Source: Bacteroidales bacterium
GTDB lineage: Bacteria > Bacteroidota > Bacteroidia > Bacteroidales > F082
Direction of reading: 5' to 3'
DNA: 64,000 nucleotides
Assembly: GCA_017460915.1 (NCBI GenBank)
Contig: JAFUAA010000046.1
Location: 61,986 to 125,985, forward strand
In this document: one piece after another, positions 33,947-42,565 of the stretch
Position numbering within the stretch: the stretch's first letter is position 1
Layout of the letters: each line of letters starts with the position of its first letter
The notes under the pieces: model-generated
Told to the model about the DNA's origin: nothing
Databases searched by the model: none
Seen by the model: the letters and a program-made list of their open reading frames with translations, nothing else
Program-made: the position numbers and the translations under genes

Positions 33947-35362
33947 TTATTCTTTCTTCTTCCTCCTGAAAATCTTCGTCCGTAGCATAAAGACTGTCAA
34001 AGCCAGCCAGAAAACCACCAAAATGCCTAAAGTAATCAAGGTGGCGTTGAGGCTCTTCGGGGCGAAGCCCATCAGGAGCAGCACGGGGAAACCTAAGACG
34101 ATGGCCGACAAAGTCTGCAAAACGAGGTTGTTGGCGGCGGGCGTCTCAAACTTCGGGTCGATTTCGCGGAGTAAGATCATGCCATTGCTGGCCGTGCCCG
34201 TCAGCATGCCAAACATCGAGAAGAAGCCCTCGTATTTGTAGTCGGGATAAAGGTGCTTCGAGATGGCCAGCACATAGAAGAAGGTGACGATGGCGCCCAA
34301 CGTGACAATGATGACGAAGGGCAAGACGAACTTGCCGAACTCATCAAAGCTGATGGCCGCCGTGCCCGCCACAATCATGATGTCGAAGCAGAAACCGCTG
34401 ATGCGGTTGAGCATATAGTTGTTGATGTACTCGCGCTGCACGATTTTAGCTTTCTTGAAACGCTTCAAAATGGTCTTGAACAGGATGCCGAACAGCGTGC
34501 CAATCAGGAAGTTGAAGCCCCAAAGCATCGGCTTCAGCGTGTTGGTGCCGAAGTTGCCCAACTCCATGTGCTGAATCCAGTTGGTGAACAAATAGACCAA
34601 GAAATAGACAAACAGAACCATGCACACCTGCACCGACAGTTTGTCAATGGACTCGGCATCGGGAATCTCGTTGCTACCCTCGTAATCTTCTAACTTATTC
34701 ACTTGAGCCTCAGTGATTCTCTTAGCCGAGAGCTGGCCTTTGCGACGCAGGTAGTTCATATAGATGACGCCTACCACGCTGCCCACAATGAAGCCCGTGG
34801 CCGCGATGGAAAGGCCGAAGTCGGCACCGGCGAAGTCCAGCCCCTGCTCGGCGGCGGCACCTGTGAAAATCTTGCCGAAGTTCAAGGCCTGCCCCGGTCC
34901 CTGACCGTAGCCCATCGGCAACAGCAGACCCGCCGCGTAGAATAATTTCTTCCCGAAGAGGAAGAACGGGATGGAGACCAACAAGCCCACGATGCCTTGG
35001 ATGACGTAGGTGGAAGCCGTCAGGGCACCCGTCTCAATCACCTTCATCGGCGTGGATTTCGATTCTATCTTGTTGTTTTTCAATGCCAAAGCAACAAAGC
35101 CCAAACCCAAGGCGTGATAGGTCACAATCTCCATCATCGGCTTGTTGATCAAGTCTTTACAACCCGGAATCGCCTTGAAAATCAGCAGCAAGAGGCCACC
35201 CAGCAAGGCCGAGGGCAACAAGCTCTTTTTGAGGAACGGGACTTGGGTTCGCAAGGCATTGCCCAACAGCAACGCCGTGGCGAGAATGCAGAACTGGACC
35301 AACCATTGCCAGGCCTCGGGTCGGTCGAAGGTCATTACGGAAACATCTAACAAAGTCATCAT
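33947..35362 (-). CDS. GltS-like sodium/glutamate symporter family protein
   Basis: The protein has about 471 residues with roughly a dozen membrane helices (LVQFCILATALLLGNALR, LLPSALLGGLLLLIFKAIPG, GFIVGSVVGVIYMNYLRRKGQ). The paired segments LLPMGYGQGPGQALNFG and GFFSMFGMLTGTASNGMILLREIDP match the GltS-type Na+/glutamate carrier pattern. A hydrophilic loop of about 45 residues separates the halves. Start ATGs at 35362 and 35359 are both possible; upstream in-frame ATGs lie in or beyond the promoter element at 35380-35387. The substrate is not certain. Confidence 0.82.
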   Translation of the reverse strand: MMTLLDVSVMTFDRPEAWQWLVQFCILATALLLGNALRTQVPFLKKSLLPSALLGGLLLLIFKAIPGCKDLINKPMMEIVTYHALGLGFVALALKNNKIESKSTPMKVIETGALTASTYVIQGIVGLLVSIPFFLFGKKLFYAAGLLLPMGYGQGPGQALNFGKIFTGAAAEQGLDFAGADFGLSIAATGFIVGSVVGVIYMNYLRRKGQLSAKRITEAQVNKLEDYEGSNEIPDAESIDKLSVQVCMVLFVYFLVYLFTNWIQHMELGNFGTNTLKPMLWGFNFLIGTLFGILFKTILKRFKKAKIVQREYINNYMLNRISGFCFDIMIVAGTAAISFDEFGKFVLPFVIIVTLGAIVTFFYVLAISKHLYPDYKYEGFFSMFGMLTGTASNGMILLREIDPKFETPAANNLVLQTLSAIVLGFPVLLLMGFAPKSLNATLITLGILVVFWLALTVFMLRTKIFRRKKKE

Positions 35363-35379
35363 CTTAGGATTTTGAGATG

Positions 35380-35387
35380 CAAACATA
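35380..35387 (-). promoter_or_regulatory. -7 promoter element for the GltS-like transporter
   Basis: TATGTTTG on the minus strand, 17 nt before the ATG at 35362. It excludes the longer in-frame starts. Confidence 0.55.
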
Positions 35388-35416
35388 GTATTTTTTGAAA
35401 TACGACGCAAAAGATT

Positions 35417-35424
35417 TAATTTTG
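35417..35424 (+). promoter_or_regulatory. -7 promoter element for the chromate transporter pair
   Basis: TAATTTTG ends four bases before the ATG at 35429, so the transcript should have almost no 5' leader. Confidence 0.55.
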
Positions 35425-35428
35425 CGCC

Positions 35429-35992
35429 ATGAAAAAACCGTTACAACTGTTCTGGTCCTTCTTCAAAATCGGAGCCTTCACCCTCGGCGGCGGCTACGCC
35501 ATGCTGTCGATGGTGGAAAAAGCCGTCGTCGACCAGAAGAAATGGATTCCCACCGACGAGTTTTGGGACATGATTGCTGTGGTTCAGTCACTTCCGGGCG
35601 TTTTTGCCGTCAACACAGCCTTGTATGTCGGGCATCGCGTGGCGGGCACCAAAGGTGCTTTCGCCGCCATGCTCGGCGCCATCATTCCCAGCATCACTAT
35701 CATATTATTATTGGCGACCGTCTTCCGCGAGTACCGCGACCAGCCCGTGGTGGAGCGCATCTTCAAGGGCATCCGCCCCTGCGTGGTGGCGCTCATCCTT
35801 GCCCCTTCACTGCGCATGATCAAATCCGCCAAGGTGACTTGGAAGACCGCCATCATCCCCATCGCCACCGTGTTTCTGATTTGGTGGTGCAAAGTCTCGC
35901 CCGCCTACGTCATCCTTGCCGCCATCGCTGGAAGTCTGGTTTACGCACTGTTTATCAATAAGAAAGCAAAAGAAAAGGAGGTGAAGCCATGA
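35429..35992 (+). CDS. chromate transporter family protein, first half
   Basis: The protein has 187 residues with CHR-domain features: FFKIGAFTLGGGYAMLSMVEK at the N-terminus, MIAVVQSLPGVFAVNTALYVGHRVAG, and several membrane helices. Single-CHR-domain proteins act as pairs in opposite orientation. The partner gene follows with a four-base overlap (ATGA). Chromate or sulfate may be the substrate. Confidence 0.9.
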   Translation: MKKPLQLFWSFFKIGAFTLGGGYAMLSMVEKAVVDQKKWIPTDEFWDMIAVVQSLPGVFAVNTALYVGHRVAGTKGAFAAMLGAIIPSITIILLLATVFREYRDQPVVERIFKGIRPCVVALILAPSLRMIKSAKVTWKTAIIPIATVFLIWWCKVSPAYVILAAIAGSLVYALFINKKAKEKEVKP

Positions 35993-36528
35993 TTTATTTG
36001 CAGTTGCTTTGGGTCTTTGTGAAAATCGGCGTGCTGGGCTTCGGCGGCGGCTACGCCATGCTCTCGCTCATCCAACACGAGGTGGTGGACTACTACGGCT
36101 GGATGACCATGACCGACTTCGCCGACATGGTGGCCATCTCGCAGATGACCCCTGGTCCCATCTCCATCAACTTGGCGACTTACGTGGGCTACACTACGGC
36201 GGGCTTCGGTGGCTCGCTGCTGGCTTCGTTCGCGCTTTGCCTGCCTTCCATCATCATGGTCTATCTCATCTTGAAGCTATTTATGAGCAAAAGGAACAAC
36301 GCGCTGATGGACAACACATTGAAAGGATTGAAACCCGCCATCGCCGGCCTCATCTTCGCCGCGGGTCTCTCCATGATGAACCTGCAGAACTTCCCCGACT
36401 TCGGTCGCGGACAATACAACATCAGCGTGATGATCTGCGTGTTGGCTTTCGTGGCCTCCTATTTCTTCAAGGCCAACCCGATATTGCTGATTGTGCTTTC
36501 GGGGGTGGTGGGATTCTTCGCGTATTAA
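35989..36528 (+). CDS. chromate transporter family protein, second half
   Basis: The protein has 179 residues with the same CHR fold: FVKIGVLGFGGGYAMLSLIQHEVVD, DMVAISQMTPGPISINLATYVGY and four or five helices. It pairs with the preceding protein to make a complete transporter. The gene is translationally coupled to its partner. Confidence 0.9.
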   Translation: MIYLQLLWVFVKIGVLGFGGGYAMLSLIQHEVVDYYGWMTMTDFADMVAISQMTPGPISINLATYVGYTTAGFGGSLLASFALCLPSIIMVYLILKLFMSKRNNALMDNTLKGLKPAIAGLIFAAGLSMMNLQNFPDFGRGQYNISVMICVLAFVASYFFKANPILLIVLSGVVGFFAY

Positions 36529-36532
36529 CCAA

Positions 36533-36552
36533 AGTCCCTGAGCCTGTCGAAG
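36533..36552. repeat. GAGCCTGTCGAAG repeat
   Basis: CCCTGAGCCTGTCGAAGGG is a small hairpin found dispersed in many genomes. The same core TGAGCCTGTCGAAG occurs again inside the Ser/Thr kinase gene (51303-51317). Confidence 0.55.
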
Positions 36553-36558
36553 GGCCGA

Positions 36559-37521
36559 CTACAGCTTCATCATCCCCATATCCACCGTCACCAAAGCCGC
36601 CAAAGCCTCCACCAAAACCACAGCGCGTGGCAAGGCACACACATCGTGGCGTCCTTGGATGCTGATTTCGCAGGTCTCCCCTGCCCTGTTTACGGTTTGT
36701 TGAAGCTGGGCTATGCTCGGTATCGGCTTGAAAGCCACACGGAAAACCACATCGTTGCCATTGGTGATACCACCTTGGATGCCGCCCGAATGATTGGTTG
36801 CTGTAGTGATTTTGCCATCCTTATTAATAATAAAGGTGTCGTTGGCCTCAGAGCCTTTCATCTTCGCCAAGGCAAAGCCATCGCCAACCTCGAAGCCTTT
36901 CACGGCAGGCAGACTGAACATGGCATGGGCCAACTCGGCGGAGAGCTTGCCAAACATCGGCTCACCCAAACCCGCAGGAATGCCAACGATGCGACATTCA
37001 ACGATGCCGCCCACCGTATCGCCCTCTATCAGAGCTTGTTCCGCATCACCCATGGCCGTCACTTGAGCAGAAACCCTGATGTCTTTTTCACCCAAAATCT
37101 GCTTGGCGATGGCCCCGGCAACCACAATTGGGAGCGTCGTCCGTGCCGAAGCCCTTCCGCCACCACACCAGTCGCGGAGGCCGTATTTCTGCTCGTAGGT
37201 GAAATCGGCGTGCGAGGGGCGATAGACGTCTTTTATTGCCTCGTAATCCTCTGGCTTACAATCCTCATTGCGCACCATAAAAGCTATCGGCGTGCCCAAA
37301 GTAAGCCCGTCGAGCAAGCCCGAAAGCCACTCGATGCGGTCCAATTCCAGTCGTTGCGAAGCGATAGCGGATTGCGCCGTCTTCCGCCTACACAATTCAT
37401 TATCAATGAAATCGAAATCCAGTTTCAACAGCGATGGACAGCCGTCGATGACACCGCCAATGGCTGCGCCGTTCGATTCGCCGAAGGTGGTGAGCCTAAA
37501 TATGTGACCGATAGTATTCAT
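36559..37521 (-). CDS. aroC: chorismate synthase
   Basis: The product is 320 residues, somewhat short for AroC (usually 350-390). It makes chorismate from EPSP using reduced FMN. Recognisable segments are GHIFRLTTFGES, GGVIDGCPS, RPSHADFTYEQKYG, WCGGGRASARTT, KGFEVGDGF, NHSGGIQGGITNG and the C-terminal GRHDVCALPRAVVLVEA. The normally invariant GESHG is GESNG here (His to Asn), although the second key histidine in RPSHAD is kept. The ATG at 37521 is fixed by the N-terminal motif. The divergent smpB gene lies 50 bases away. Confidence 0.93.
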   Translation of the reverse strand: MNTIGHIFRLTTFGESNGAAIGGVIDGCPSLLKLDFDFIDNELCRRKTAQSAIASQRLELDRIEWLSGLLDGLTLGTPIAFMVRNEDCKPEDYEAIKDVYRPSHADFTYEQKYGLRDWCGGGRASARTTLPIVVAGAIAKQILGEKDIRVSAQVTAMGDAEQALIEGDTVGGIVECRIVGIPAGLGEPMFGKLSAELAHAMFSLPAVKGFEVGDGFALAKMKGSEANDTFIINKDGKITTATNHSGGIQGGITNGNDVVFRVAFKPIPSIAQLQQTVNRAGETCEISIQGRHDVCALPRAVVLVEALAALVTVDMGMMKL

Positions 37522-37525
37522 GGGG

Positions 37526-37533
37526 CAAAAATA
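37526..37533 (-). promoter_or_regulatory. -7 promoter element for aroC
   Basis: TATTTTTG on the minus strand, four bases before the aroC ATG; predicts a leaderless or nearly leaderless mRNA. Confidence 0.55.
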
Positions 37534-37555
37534 AGCATAATTGAGCAGTTTTTTG

Positions 37556-37563
37556 TAATTTTG
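37556..37563 (+). promoter_or_regulatory. -7 promoter element for smpB
   Basis: TAATTTTG, eight bases before the smpB ATG; the leader should be only a few bases. Confidence 0.55.
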
Positions 37564-37571
37564 CCGCCGCA

Positions 37572-38033
37572 ATGGAAAAAAAGAACACCAACAACATCAA
37601 GATAAAGAACAAACGCGCCTCGTTTGAGTACTTCCTCGTGGAGACGCTGACAGCTGGCATCGTGCTCACCGGAACGGAAATCAAAAGCATCCGCGAAGGC
37701 AAGGCCAGCCTCGTGGAATCGTATTGCAGTTTCAAGGGTAACGAACTGTTTGTCATAGGGATGCATATCGCCGAATACGCCCAAGGCACCTACAACAACC
37801 ACGACCCCAAACGCGACCGCAAGCTGCTCCTCAACGCCCGCGAGCTGCGCAAACTGCAGACCAAAGTCAAGGAAAAGGGTTTCACCATCGTGCCCGTCAC
37901 CTTATTCATCAACGACAAAGGCCTGGCCAAACTCGACATCGCCTTGGCGCGAGGCAAACACTACTACGACAAGCGTGAGAGCCTGAAGACCAAGGACTCG
38001 AAGCGCGAATTGGAACGCATGGAAAGGTATTGA
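37572..38033 (+). CDS. smpB: SsrA-binding protein
   Basis: The protein has 153 residues and is the tmRNA partner in ribosome rescue. Conserved parts are [66 protein letters not shown] and [21 protein letters not shown], with the basic C-terminal tail. The ATG at 37572 is the only start compatible with the N-terminal motif. Confidence 0.97.
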   Translation: MEKKNTNNIKIKNKRASFEYFLVETLTAGIVLTGTEIKSIREGKASLVESYCSFKGNELFVIGMHIAEYAQGTYNNHDPKRDRKLLLNARELRKLQTKVKEKGFTIVPVTLFINDKGLAKLDIALARGKHYYDKRESLKTKDSKRELERMERY

Positions 38034-38035
38034 CT

Positions 38036-38572
38036 ATGAAAAAAGCGCTGATTATCACCTTGTTCGCCATGTTTGGACTGCGTACATTGGCACAGGAAAA
38101 GCAAGAAACCATTCATTGGATAAACTTTGAGGAAGCCGTTGAACATTGCGCAACAGAGCCCAAGATGGTCTTCATCGACGTCTACACCGACTGGTGCGGC
38201 TGGTGCAAGCGCATGGATCAGACCACCTTCGTCAATCCCGTGATTGCCAAGTACATGAACGAGCATTTCTACTGCGTGAAGTTCGATGCTGAACGACAAG
38301 ACACGATTACCTTCAAAGGGCAACAATTTGCAGGCCGTATGCGTCCCGACGGGCGCCGTGGCTCGCACCAATTGGCGCAAGCCTTGTTGCGGGGCAAGAT
38401 GTCGTACCCCTCGTATGTCATCATGAACGAGCAAATACAAGCCCTCCAAGTCATTGGAGGCTATCAAGAGGCCAAGCAATTCGAGCCGATGATCCACTAC
38501 TTCGGCGACGAAGCCTACAAAGCCATGAGCGGCGAGGATTTCCTAAAAGATTTCCGGTCGGAGTTGGAATGA
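38036..38572 (+). CDS. secreted thioredoxin-fold protein with CGWC motif
   Basis: The protein has 178 residues with a signal peptide (MKKALIITLFAMFGLRTLAQ) and a thioredoxin-like domain carrying the redox pair in VYTDWCGWCKRMDQTTF, followed by KYMNEHFYCVKFDAE and the cis-proline segment MSYPSYVIMN. The type is close to thioredoxin_7/DUF255 proteins, which reduce or protect disulfides in the periplasm. The ATG at 38036 lies two bases after the smpB stop. Confidence 0.85.
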   Translation: MKKALIITLFAMFGLRTLAQEKQETIHWINFEEAVEHCATEPKMVFIDVYTDWCGWCKRMDQTTFVNPVIAKYMNEHFYCVKFDAERQDTITFKGQQFAGRMRPDGRRGSHQLAQALLRGKMSYPSYVIMNEQIQALQVIGGYQEAKQFEPMIHYFGDEAYKAMSGEDFLKDFRSELE

Positions 38573-38603
38573 GAAAGCAGAATTTTCGCCCCACAGCACT
38601 GAC

Positions 38604-39164
38604 TCAGAAGCAATACCCGACACGCAATTGGATGGGCGACATGTATGGCGTATCCCAACCGCTTGAGGAAGGGATGGTTGCCCAGTTGAGGTTGTATAGC
38701 ACCAGGAAATAGACAAAGCTTCCCGTAGCGGAATACTGACGATAACCCGCCCCAACAAAAACGCTGTTATACCAATTCTTCGCCACCGTTTGATGGTTCC
38801 ACCTCTGGATGCCATACATCACCTCGTCCTCCGCATGGACAAAGACACCCTTGTAAATCTGGAAGTTGGTATAAGGTGCCACGCCAAAATAATGGCCATA
38901 CGAGTTACCATAGACGCGATTGAAATTACAGGTCAGGTCATAAATGCCGCGAACACCTACCTCCCATGGGCTGAGGATACGGTAACCCACTTGCGGCGCA
39001 AGTGACAAACTGAGATAGTTGCCATTCATGCCGAAGCCGAAATTGCCGCCAAAGACGGTTTTCCCTTTCATGTCAGGCACATCAGGCAAAAATTGGGCAG
39101 ATGCTTTGCCGCAAAAGCCAAAAAGCGACAAACTAAGCACAGCCAAGAAAGCCAATCGTTTCAT
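38604..39164 (-). CDS. outer-membrane beta-barrel-like protein
   Basis: The protein has 186 residues from the ATG at 39164 with a signal peptide (MKRLAFLAVLSLSLFGFCGKASAQ). The rest alternates aromatic and small residues in short strands (VFGGNFGFGMNGNYLSLSLAPQVGYRI, WEVGVRGIYDLTCNF, YFGVAPYTNFQIYKGVFVHAEDEVMYG, SVFVGAGYRQY) and ends in QLRVGYCF, with the terminal aromatic residue usual for barrel proteins. No further function can be assigned. Confidence 0.75.
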   Translation of the reverse strand: MKRLAFLAVLSLSLFGFCGKASAQFLPDVPDMKGKTVFGGNFGFGMNGNYLSLSLAPQVGYRILSPWEVGVRGIYDLTCNFNRVYGNSYGHYFGVAPYTNFQIYKGVFVHAEDEVMYGIQRWNHQTVAKNWYNSVFVGAGYRQYSATGSFVYFLVLYNLNWATIPSSSGWDTPYMSPIQLRVGYCF

Positions 39165-39182
39165 AATTCGTAATATTTTCCG

Positions 39183-39190
39183 CAAAAATA
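39183..39190 (-). promoter_or_regulatory. -7 promoter element for the beta-barrel gene
   Basis: TATTTTTG on the minus strand, 18 nt before the ATG at 39164. Confidence 0.5.
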
Positions 39191-39227
39191 CAATAAAATC
39201 CGTTTCGTTCCGTATCACATAAAAGTT

Positions 39228-39235
39228 TATCTTTG
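39228..39235 (+). promoter_or_regulatory. -7 promoter element for the beta-helix lipoprotein
   Basis: TATCTTTG, 18 nt before the ATG at 39254. It excludes the TTG start at 39233. Confidence 0.55.
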
Positions 39236-39253
39236 CCTTTTAATTCCATCGTC

Positions 39254-40711
39254 ATGAAAAACCGACACATTCTCCTTATACTTAGCCTTTTCCTCATTGT
39301 TGGACAGGCTTGCAAGAAAGAGCACCAGATCAGTTCGGACCCCAATCAGAAACTGGCTTTCTCTGCCGACACCATCCTGTTCGACACGGTGTTCACCTCG
39401 TTGGGCTCGGCCACGCACCAATTGCGTATTTACAACGAGCATAGCGACGACCTGAAAATCAGCTCGGTGCGACTGGCTGGTGGCGAAGCATCCCCTTTCC
39501 GCTTCAACCTCGACGGCGAGAGTGCCACTGAGTTTTACGACAAAATCATCCCAGCTGGCGACAGCCTTTTCTCGTTCTTGCGCGTCACCATCAACCCGAA
39601 CGACTTGAACACGCCATTTGTGGTGGAAGACGAGCTAGAGTTTGTCACCAACGGCAACACGCAGACCATCAAGCTCTTGGCTTGGGGACAGAATGCCAAC
39701 TACATCGTCGCCGACAAGGTGGTCAACTTGGGCGGGGTGACCTATCCCTATCATATTGTGGCCGACAGCCTTGAAACCACGGTTTGGATCAACGAAAGGC
39801 CCTATGTCATTTACGGCTGGGCACTCATCAATTCCTATGGCACATTGCGCATCGAGGCGGGCACACACATCTATTGCCACCAAGACGGAGGCATCTTCTC
39901 GTGGAGCGACGGCCAATTGGTCATCGACGGCACGGCCGACGCGCCTGTCGTCGTGCAAGGCGACCGTCTGGAACCTTATTATAAAGACACCCCAGGACAA
40001 TGGGGACAAATCCTGATGATGGACGGTCGCGCCGGTGCCGACCATCGTGTCAGCCACGCCATCATCCGCAACGGCACCATTGGGCTCAACTGCCAATCGT
40101 CGCTGAAGGTGACCGAGTGCGCCTTGCGCATCGACAACACCATCATCGAAAACCAAAGTACGGCGGGGATTTATTCCATCCTTTATGCGGTGGAAGCCAA
40201 GAACTTCGTCATCGCCAACTGCGGCAGCGCCAACGTGTGGGCCTTCGGCGGCGACTACCGTTTTGTGCACGGCACCATCGCCAACTATTGGTCGGCCAAC
40301 GAACACGCCAACAATGTCGGAATGCACGTCCAAAACTACGCTTTGGACGAGACTCACACTCCGTTCTATTATCCTTTCAACATGGAGATGGACAACTGCA
40401 TCATCTTCGGCAAGCAGAAAGACGAATTCGTCACCCAGTTCGGTCCCGATGCCGACTCCACCTTCCTTTTGGACCACTGCCTCGTCAAGACGGAGAAATA
40501 TGCCAACAGCAATTCGGGCTTCAACCGCTGCCAGTTCAACACGGAGCCCTATTTTGCCAACACGAGCTTCGACTTCCACATCGACAGCATAGCCTCGCCC
40601 GTCATCGGGACGGGCAATCCTCTGTTTGGCAACGAATTGCCTTACGATTTGGATGGGGTTTCACGTGTTGGCGCGCCCGATTTGGGTGCGTATCAATACG
40701 TTCCAAGATAA
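39254..40711 (+). CDS. right-handed beta-helix lipoprotein
   Basis: The product is 485 residues with a lipobox signal (ILLILSLFLIVGQAC). After an N-terminal beta-sandwich (ADTILFDTVFTSLGSATHQLRIYNEH) come many short strand repeats of a parallel beta-helix (GTLRIEAGTHIYCHQDGGIFSW, GQLVIDGTADAPVVVQGDR, SHAIIRNGTIGLNCQ, NTIIENQSTAGIYSI, NFVIANCGSANVWAFGGDYRF). It ends with PDLGAYQYVPR. Similar lipoproteins are common in Bacteroidota and may bind polysaccharide. No catalytic residues were identified. Confidence 0.8.
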   Translation: MKNRHILLILSLFLIVGQACKKEHQISSDPNQKLAFSADTILFDTVFTSLGSATHQLRIYNEHSDDLKISSVRLAGGEASPFRFNLDGESATEFYDKIIPAGDSLFSFLRVTINPNDLNTPFVVEDELEFVTNGNTQTIKLLAWGQNANYIVADKVVNLGGVTYPYHIVADSLETTVWINERPYVIYGWALINSYGTLRIEAGTHIYCHQDGGIFSWSDGQLVIDGTADAPVVVQGDRLEPYYKDTPGQWGQILMMDGRAGADHRVSHAIIRNGTIGLNCQSSLKVTECALRIDNTIIENQSTAGIYSILYAVEAKNFVIANCGSANVWAFGGDYRFVHGTIANYWSANEHANNVGMHVQNYALDETHTPFYYPFNMEMDNCIIFGKQKDEFVTQFGPDADSTFLLDHCLVKTEKYANSNSGFNRCQFNTEPYFANTSFDFHIDSIASPVIGTGNPLFGNELPYDLDGVSRVGAPDLGAYQYVPR

Positions 40712-40727
40712 TCTGATGTTTGTTTGG

Positions 40728-40748
40728 GATACGCATGCAATGCGTCTC
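40728..40748. repeat. ACGCATGCAATGCGT palindrome
   Basis: GATACGCATGCAATGCGTCTC followed by TAC is a variant of the GTAGAGACGC palindromes at 8423-8450 and 52246-52275. It fills the gap between two convergent genes. Confidence 0.5.
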
Positions 40749-40754
40749 TACAAA

Positions 40755-42461
40755 TCAATAAACGACCTTGGCTTTCAGGGTTTTCTTGTTGCCCACGCCA
40801 TCGGTGACGACGACCTTCACGTTGTTAGTGCCCGCTTTCATTTTCTCGTCGAACTCGTAATACAGCAAGGCATTCTTGGCATCGTATTGTCCCAAGACCC
40901 ACACATCGTCAAGATAGATGTCATAGGTCTCAATGCCCGTCATGTCGTCGGAAATCTTGAATCGCAACGACTTGAGTTCCCTCACCGACTGGCCGTCCTT
41001 GAAGTTGGAAGCCTTCACCACGGGCGCCACCGAGTCAATTTTCAAGGTATATTCTCCCATGGTGAACGTGGTGGTTTCGATGCAACCGTTTTTCATCTTT
41101 CCGCCCAACGAGCTGACCTTGCCGCTCTTGTCGATATTGGCGATGTAAAGCCTTGAATCCGATGCCCATTTCTCGTTGGGGCGCAAACGGACGGTGAATT
41201 TCTTGAATGTGGTCATTTCCTCGTCGCCGAAGCGGTAAATACGTGAGCAACAACCTTTTTCATCGCGCTGGCCTGTTTGAATCCATTCGTCACGGAAAAG
41301 TGTGTTTTTCTCCATCGAGACGCTGAAATCCTCGATTATAATCTCCGAATTCAACGAACCGTCGGCCTTGACAAAATACTCGCTGCGGCGATGCACGGGA
41401 CGTTCCAGTTCCACTGGCTCGGTGCCCACCAGCTTGAACTTCGCCGTCGACGCATTGCTTGCATAATCGCTGATTTTGAAGCACACGTTCACCGTGTCAC
41501 CTTCCTCGACATGAGCAATGCCATTGGGCTTCTTGATCATCCGCAGTTTGTTGTTGGGGTCGGTCTCGGTGCGCACATAACTCGACTTTTTCTGTTTGTA
41601 GTGGCGATAGTCGAGCAGGCTGTTCACATAGCGAGGCTCGCTATAGGAGAAGCTGTCTGCTTTCACTTGGAAAGCCAGCTCGTTGTCCAAATAAAGCTCA
41701 TACAAGAACGGGCCGTCCTTATTTGTTGCGGTGCCCACCTGGTCGTAGGTGCAAATGCCGAACGAGACGTCGCCGTTGGCATAGACAATGGGACGATCCT
41801 TCAGCGTGTATTTGCCATTATCGCCCGCCATCGCGAAATACATAGGCTTGCCGCCTCTTTCGAGCGACGAGGTCTCGCCCAAAGGATAGACCGAAACACC
41901 TTGAATCATAGGCTTCACGTTGTCCTCGATCTTCAGGCCGAAAAACATCGGGTTGACAGGCTTTTCGCTCTCCGTGTGGCGGATTTCGAAATGCAAGTGA
42001 GGGCCGCCCGAACCGCCCGTGTTGCCCGAATAAGCAATCAAATCACCCTTTTTGACGGGAAACTTATCCTCGTCGGGATAGATTTGCGAGGTGAATTTCT
42101 TGTGTTTGTATTGGTATTGTTTCACATACCGCGCAATCTCGCCCGAGAAACGCTGCAAATGGGCATATACTGTGGTATAGCCATCATAATGCGTGATATA
42201 CAACACGTTACCATAGCCATAAGGCGATACGCCGATGCGGCTCACGTAGCCATCGGCAACAGCATAGACCTTCTTTCCTTCCACGCCCTGCGTCTTGATG
42301 TCGAGTCCGGCATGCACGTGGTTGGGGCGTATCTCGGCAAAGGTCGCCGAAAGTTGGATGGGGATGTCCAATGGATTGCGGTACTGGGGAAATCTCTCCT
42401 GGGCCGACAGGCCGAAGCTAAGCAAACTTAGCAATAAGACAAGGGGTTGGTGCTTTTTCAT
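40755..42461 (-). CDS. M23-family peptidase (LytM domain)
   Basis: The product is 568 residues with a signal peptide (MKKHQPLVLLLSLLSFGLSAQ). The M23 domain comes first: RPNHVHAGLDIKTQ carries the first zinc ligands, then VYAVADGYVSRIG, GNVLYITHYDGYTTVYAHL and GGPHLHFEIRH with the HxH. The zinc site is complete. The remaining 370 residues are beta-rich, with a C-terminal module (VKASNFKDGQSVRELKSLRFKISDD, GTNNVKVVVTDGVGNKKTLKAKVV) resembling cell-wall-associated Ig-like domains. It probably cleaves peptidoglycan cross-links in the periplasm. Confidence 0.92.
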   Translation of the reverse strand: MKKHQPLVLLLSLLSFGLSAQERFPQYRNPLDIPIQLSATFAEIRPNHVHAGLDIKTQGVEGKKVYAVADGYVSRIGVSPYGYGNVLYITHYDGYTTVYAHLQRFSGEIARYVKQYQYKHKKFTSQIYPDEDKFPVKKGDLIAYSGNTGGSGGPHLHFEIRHTESEKPVNPMFFGLKIEDNVKPMIQGVSVYPLGETSSLERGGKPMYFAMAGDNGKYTLKDRPIVYANGDVSFGICTYDQVGTATNKDGPFLYELYLDNELAFQVKADSFSYSEPRYVNSLLDYRHYKQKKSSYVRTETDPNNKLRMIKKPNGIAHVEEGDTVNVCFKISDYASNASTAKFKLVGTEPVELERPVHRRSEYFVKADGSLNSEIIIEDFSVSMEKNTLFRDEWIQTGQRDEKGCCSRIYRFGDEEMTTFKKFTVRLRPNEKWASDSRLYIANIDKSGKVSSLGGKMKNGCIETTTFTMGEYTLKIDSVAPVVKASNFKDGQSVRELKSLRFKISDDMTGIETYDIYLDDVWVLGQYDAKNALLYYEFDEKMKAGTNNVKVVVTDGVGNKKTLKAKVVY

Positions 42462-42516
42462 CGGTGCAGTTTTTCGTATTCATTGAAATCTTTGATTCAA
42501 CGCAGTTAATTTTGCG

Positions 42517-42524
42517 CAAAGATA
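42517..42524 (-). promoter_or_regulatory. -7 promoter element for the M23 peptidase
   Basis: TATCTTTG on the minus strand, 55 nt before the ATG at 42461. Confidence 0.45.
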
Positions 42525-42537
42525 CATCATTTTTCCC

Positions 42538-42545
42538 TATTTTTG
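42538..42545 (+). promoter_or_regulatory. -7 promoter element for the sulfatase-fold protein
   Basis: TATTTTTG, 20 nt before the ATG at 42566. A second possible element (TAATTTTG) lies at 42507-42514. Confidence 0.5.
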
Positions 42546-42565
42546 CCACGGTTAAGAAAGAAAAC

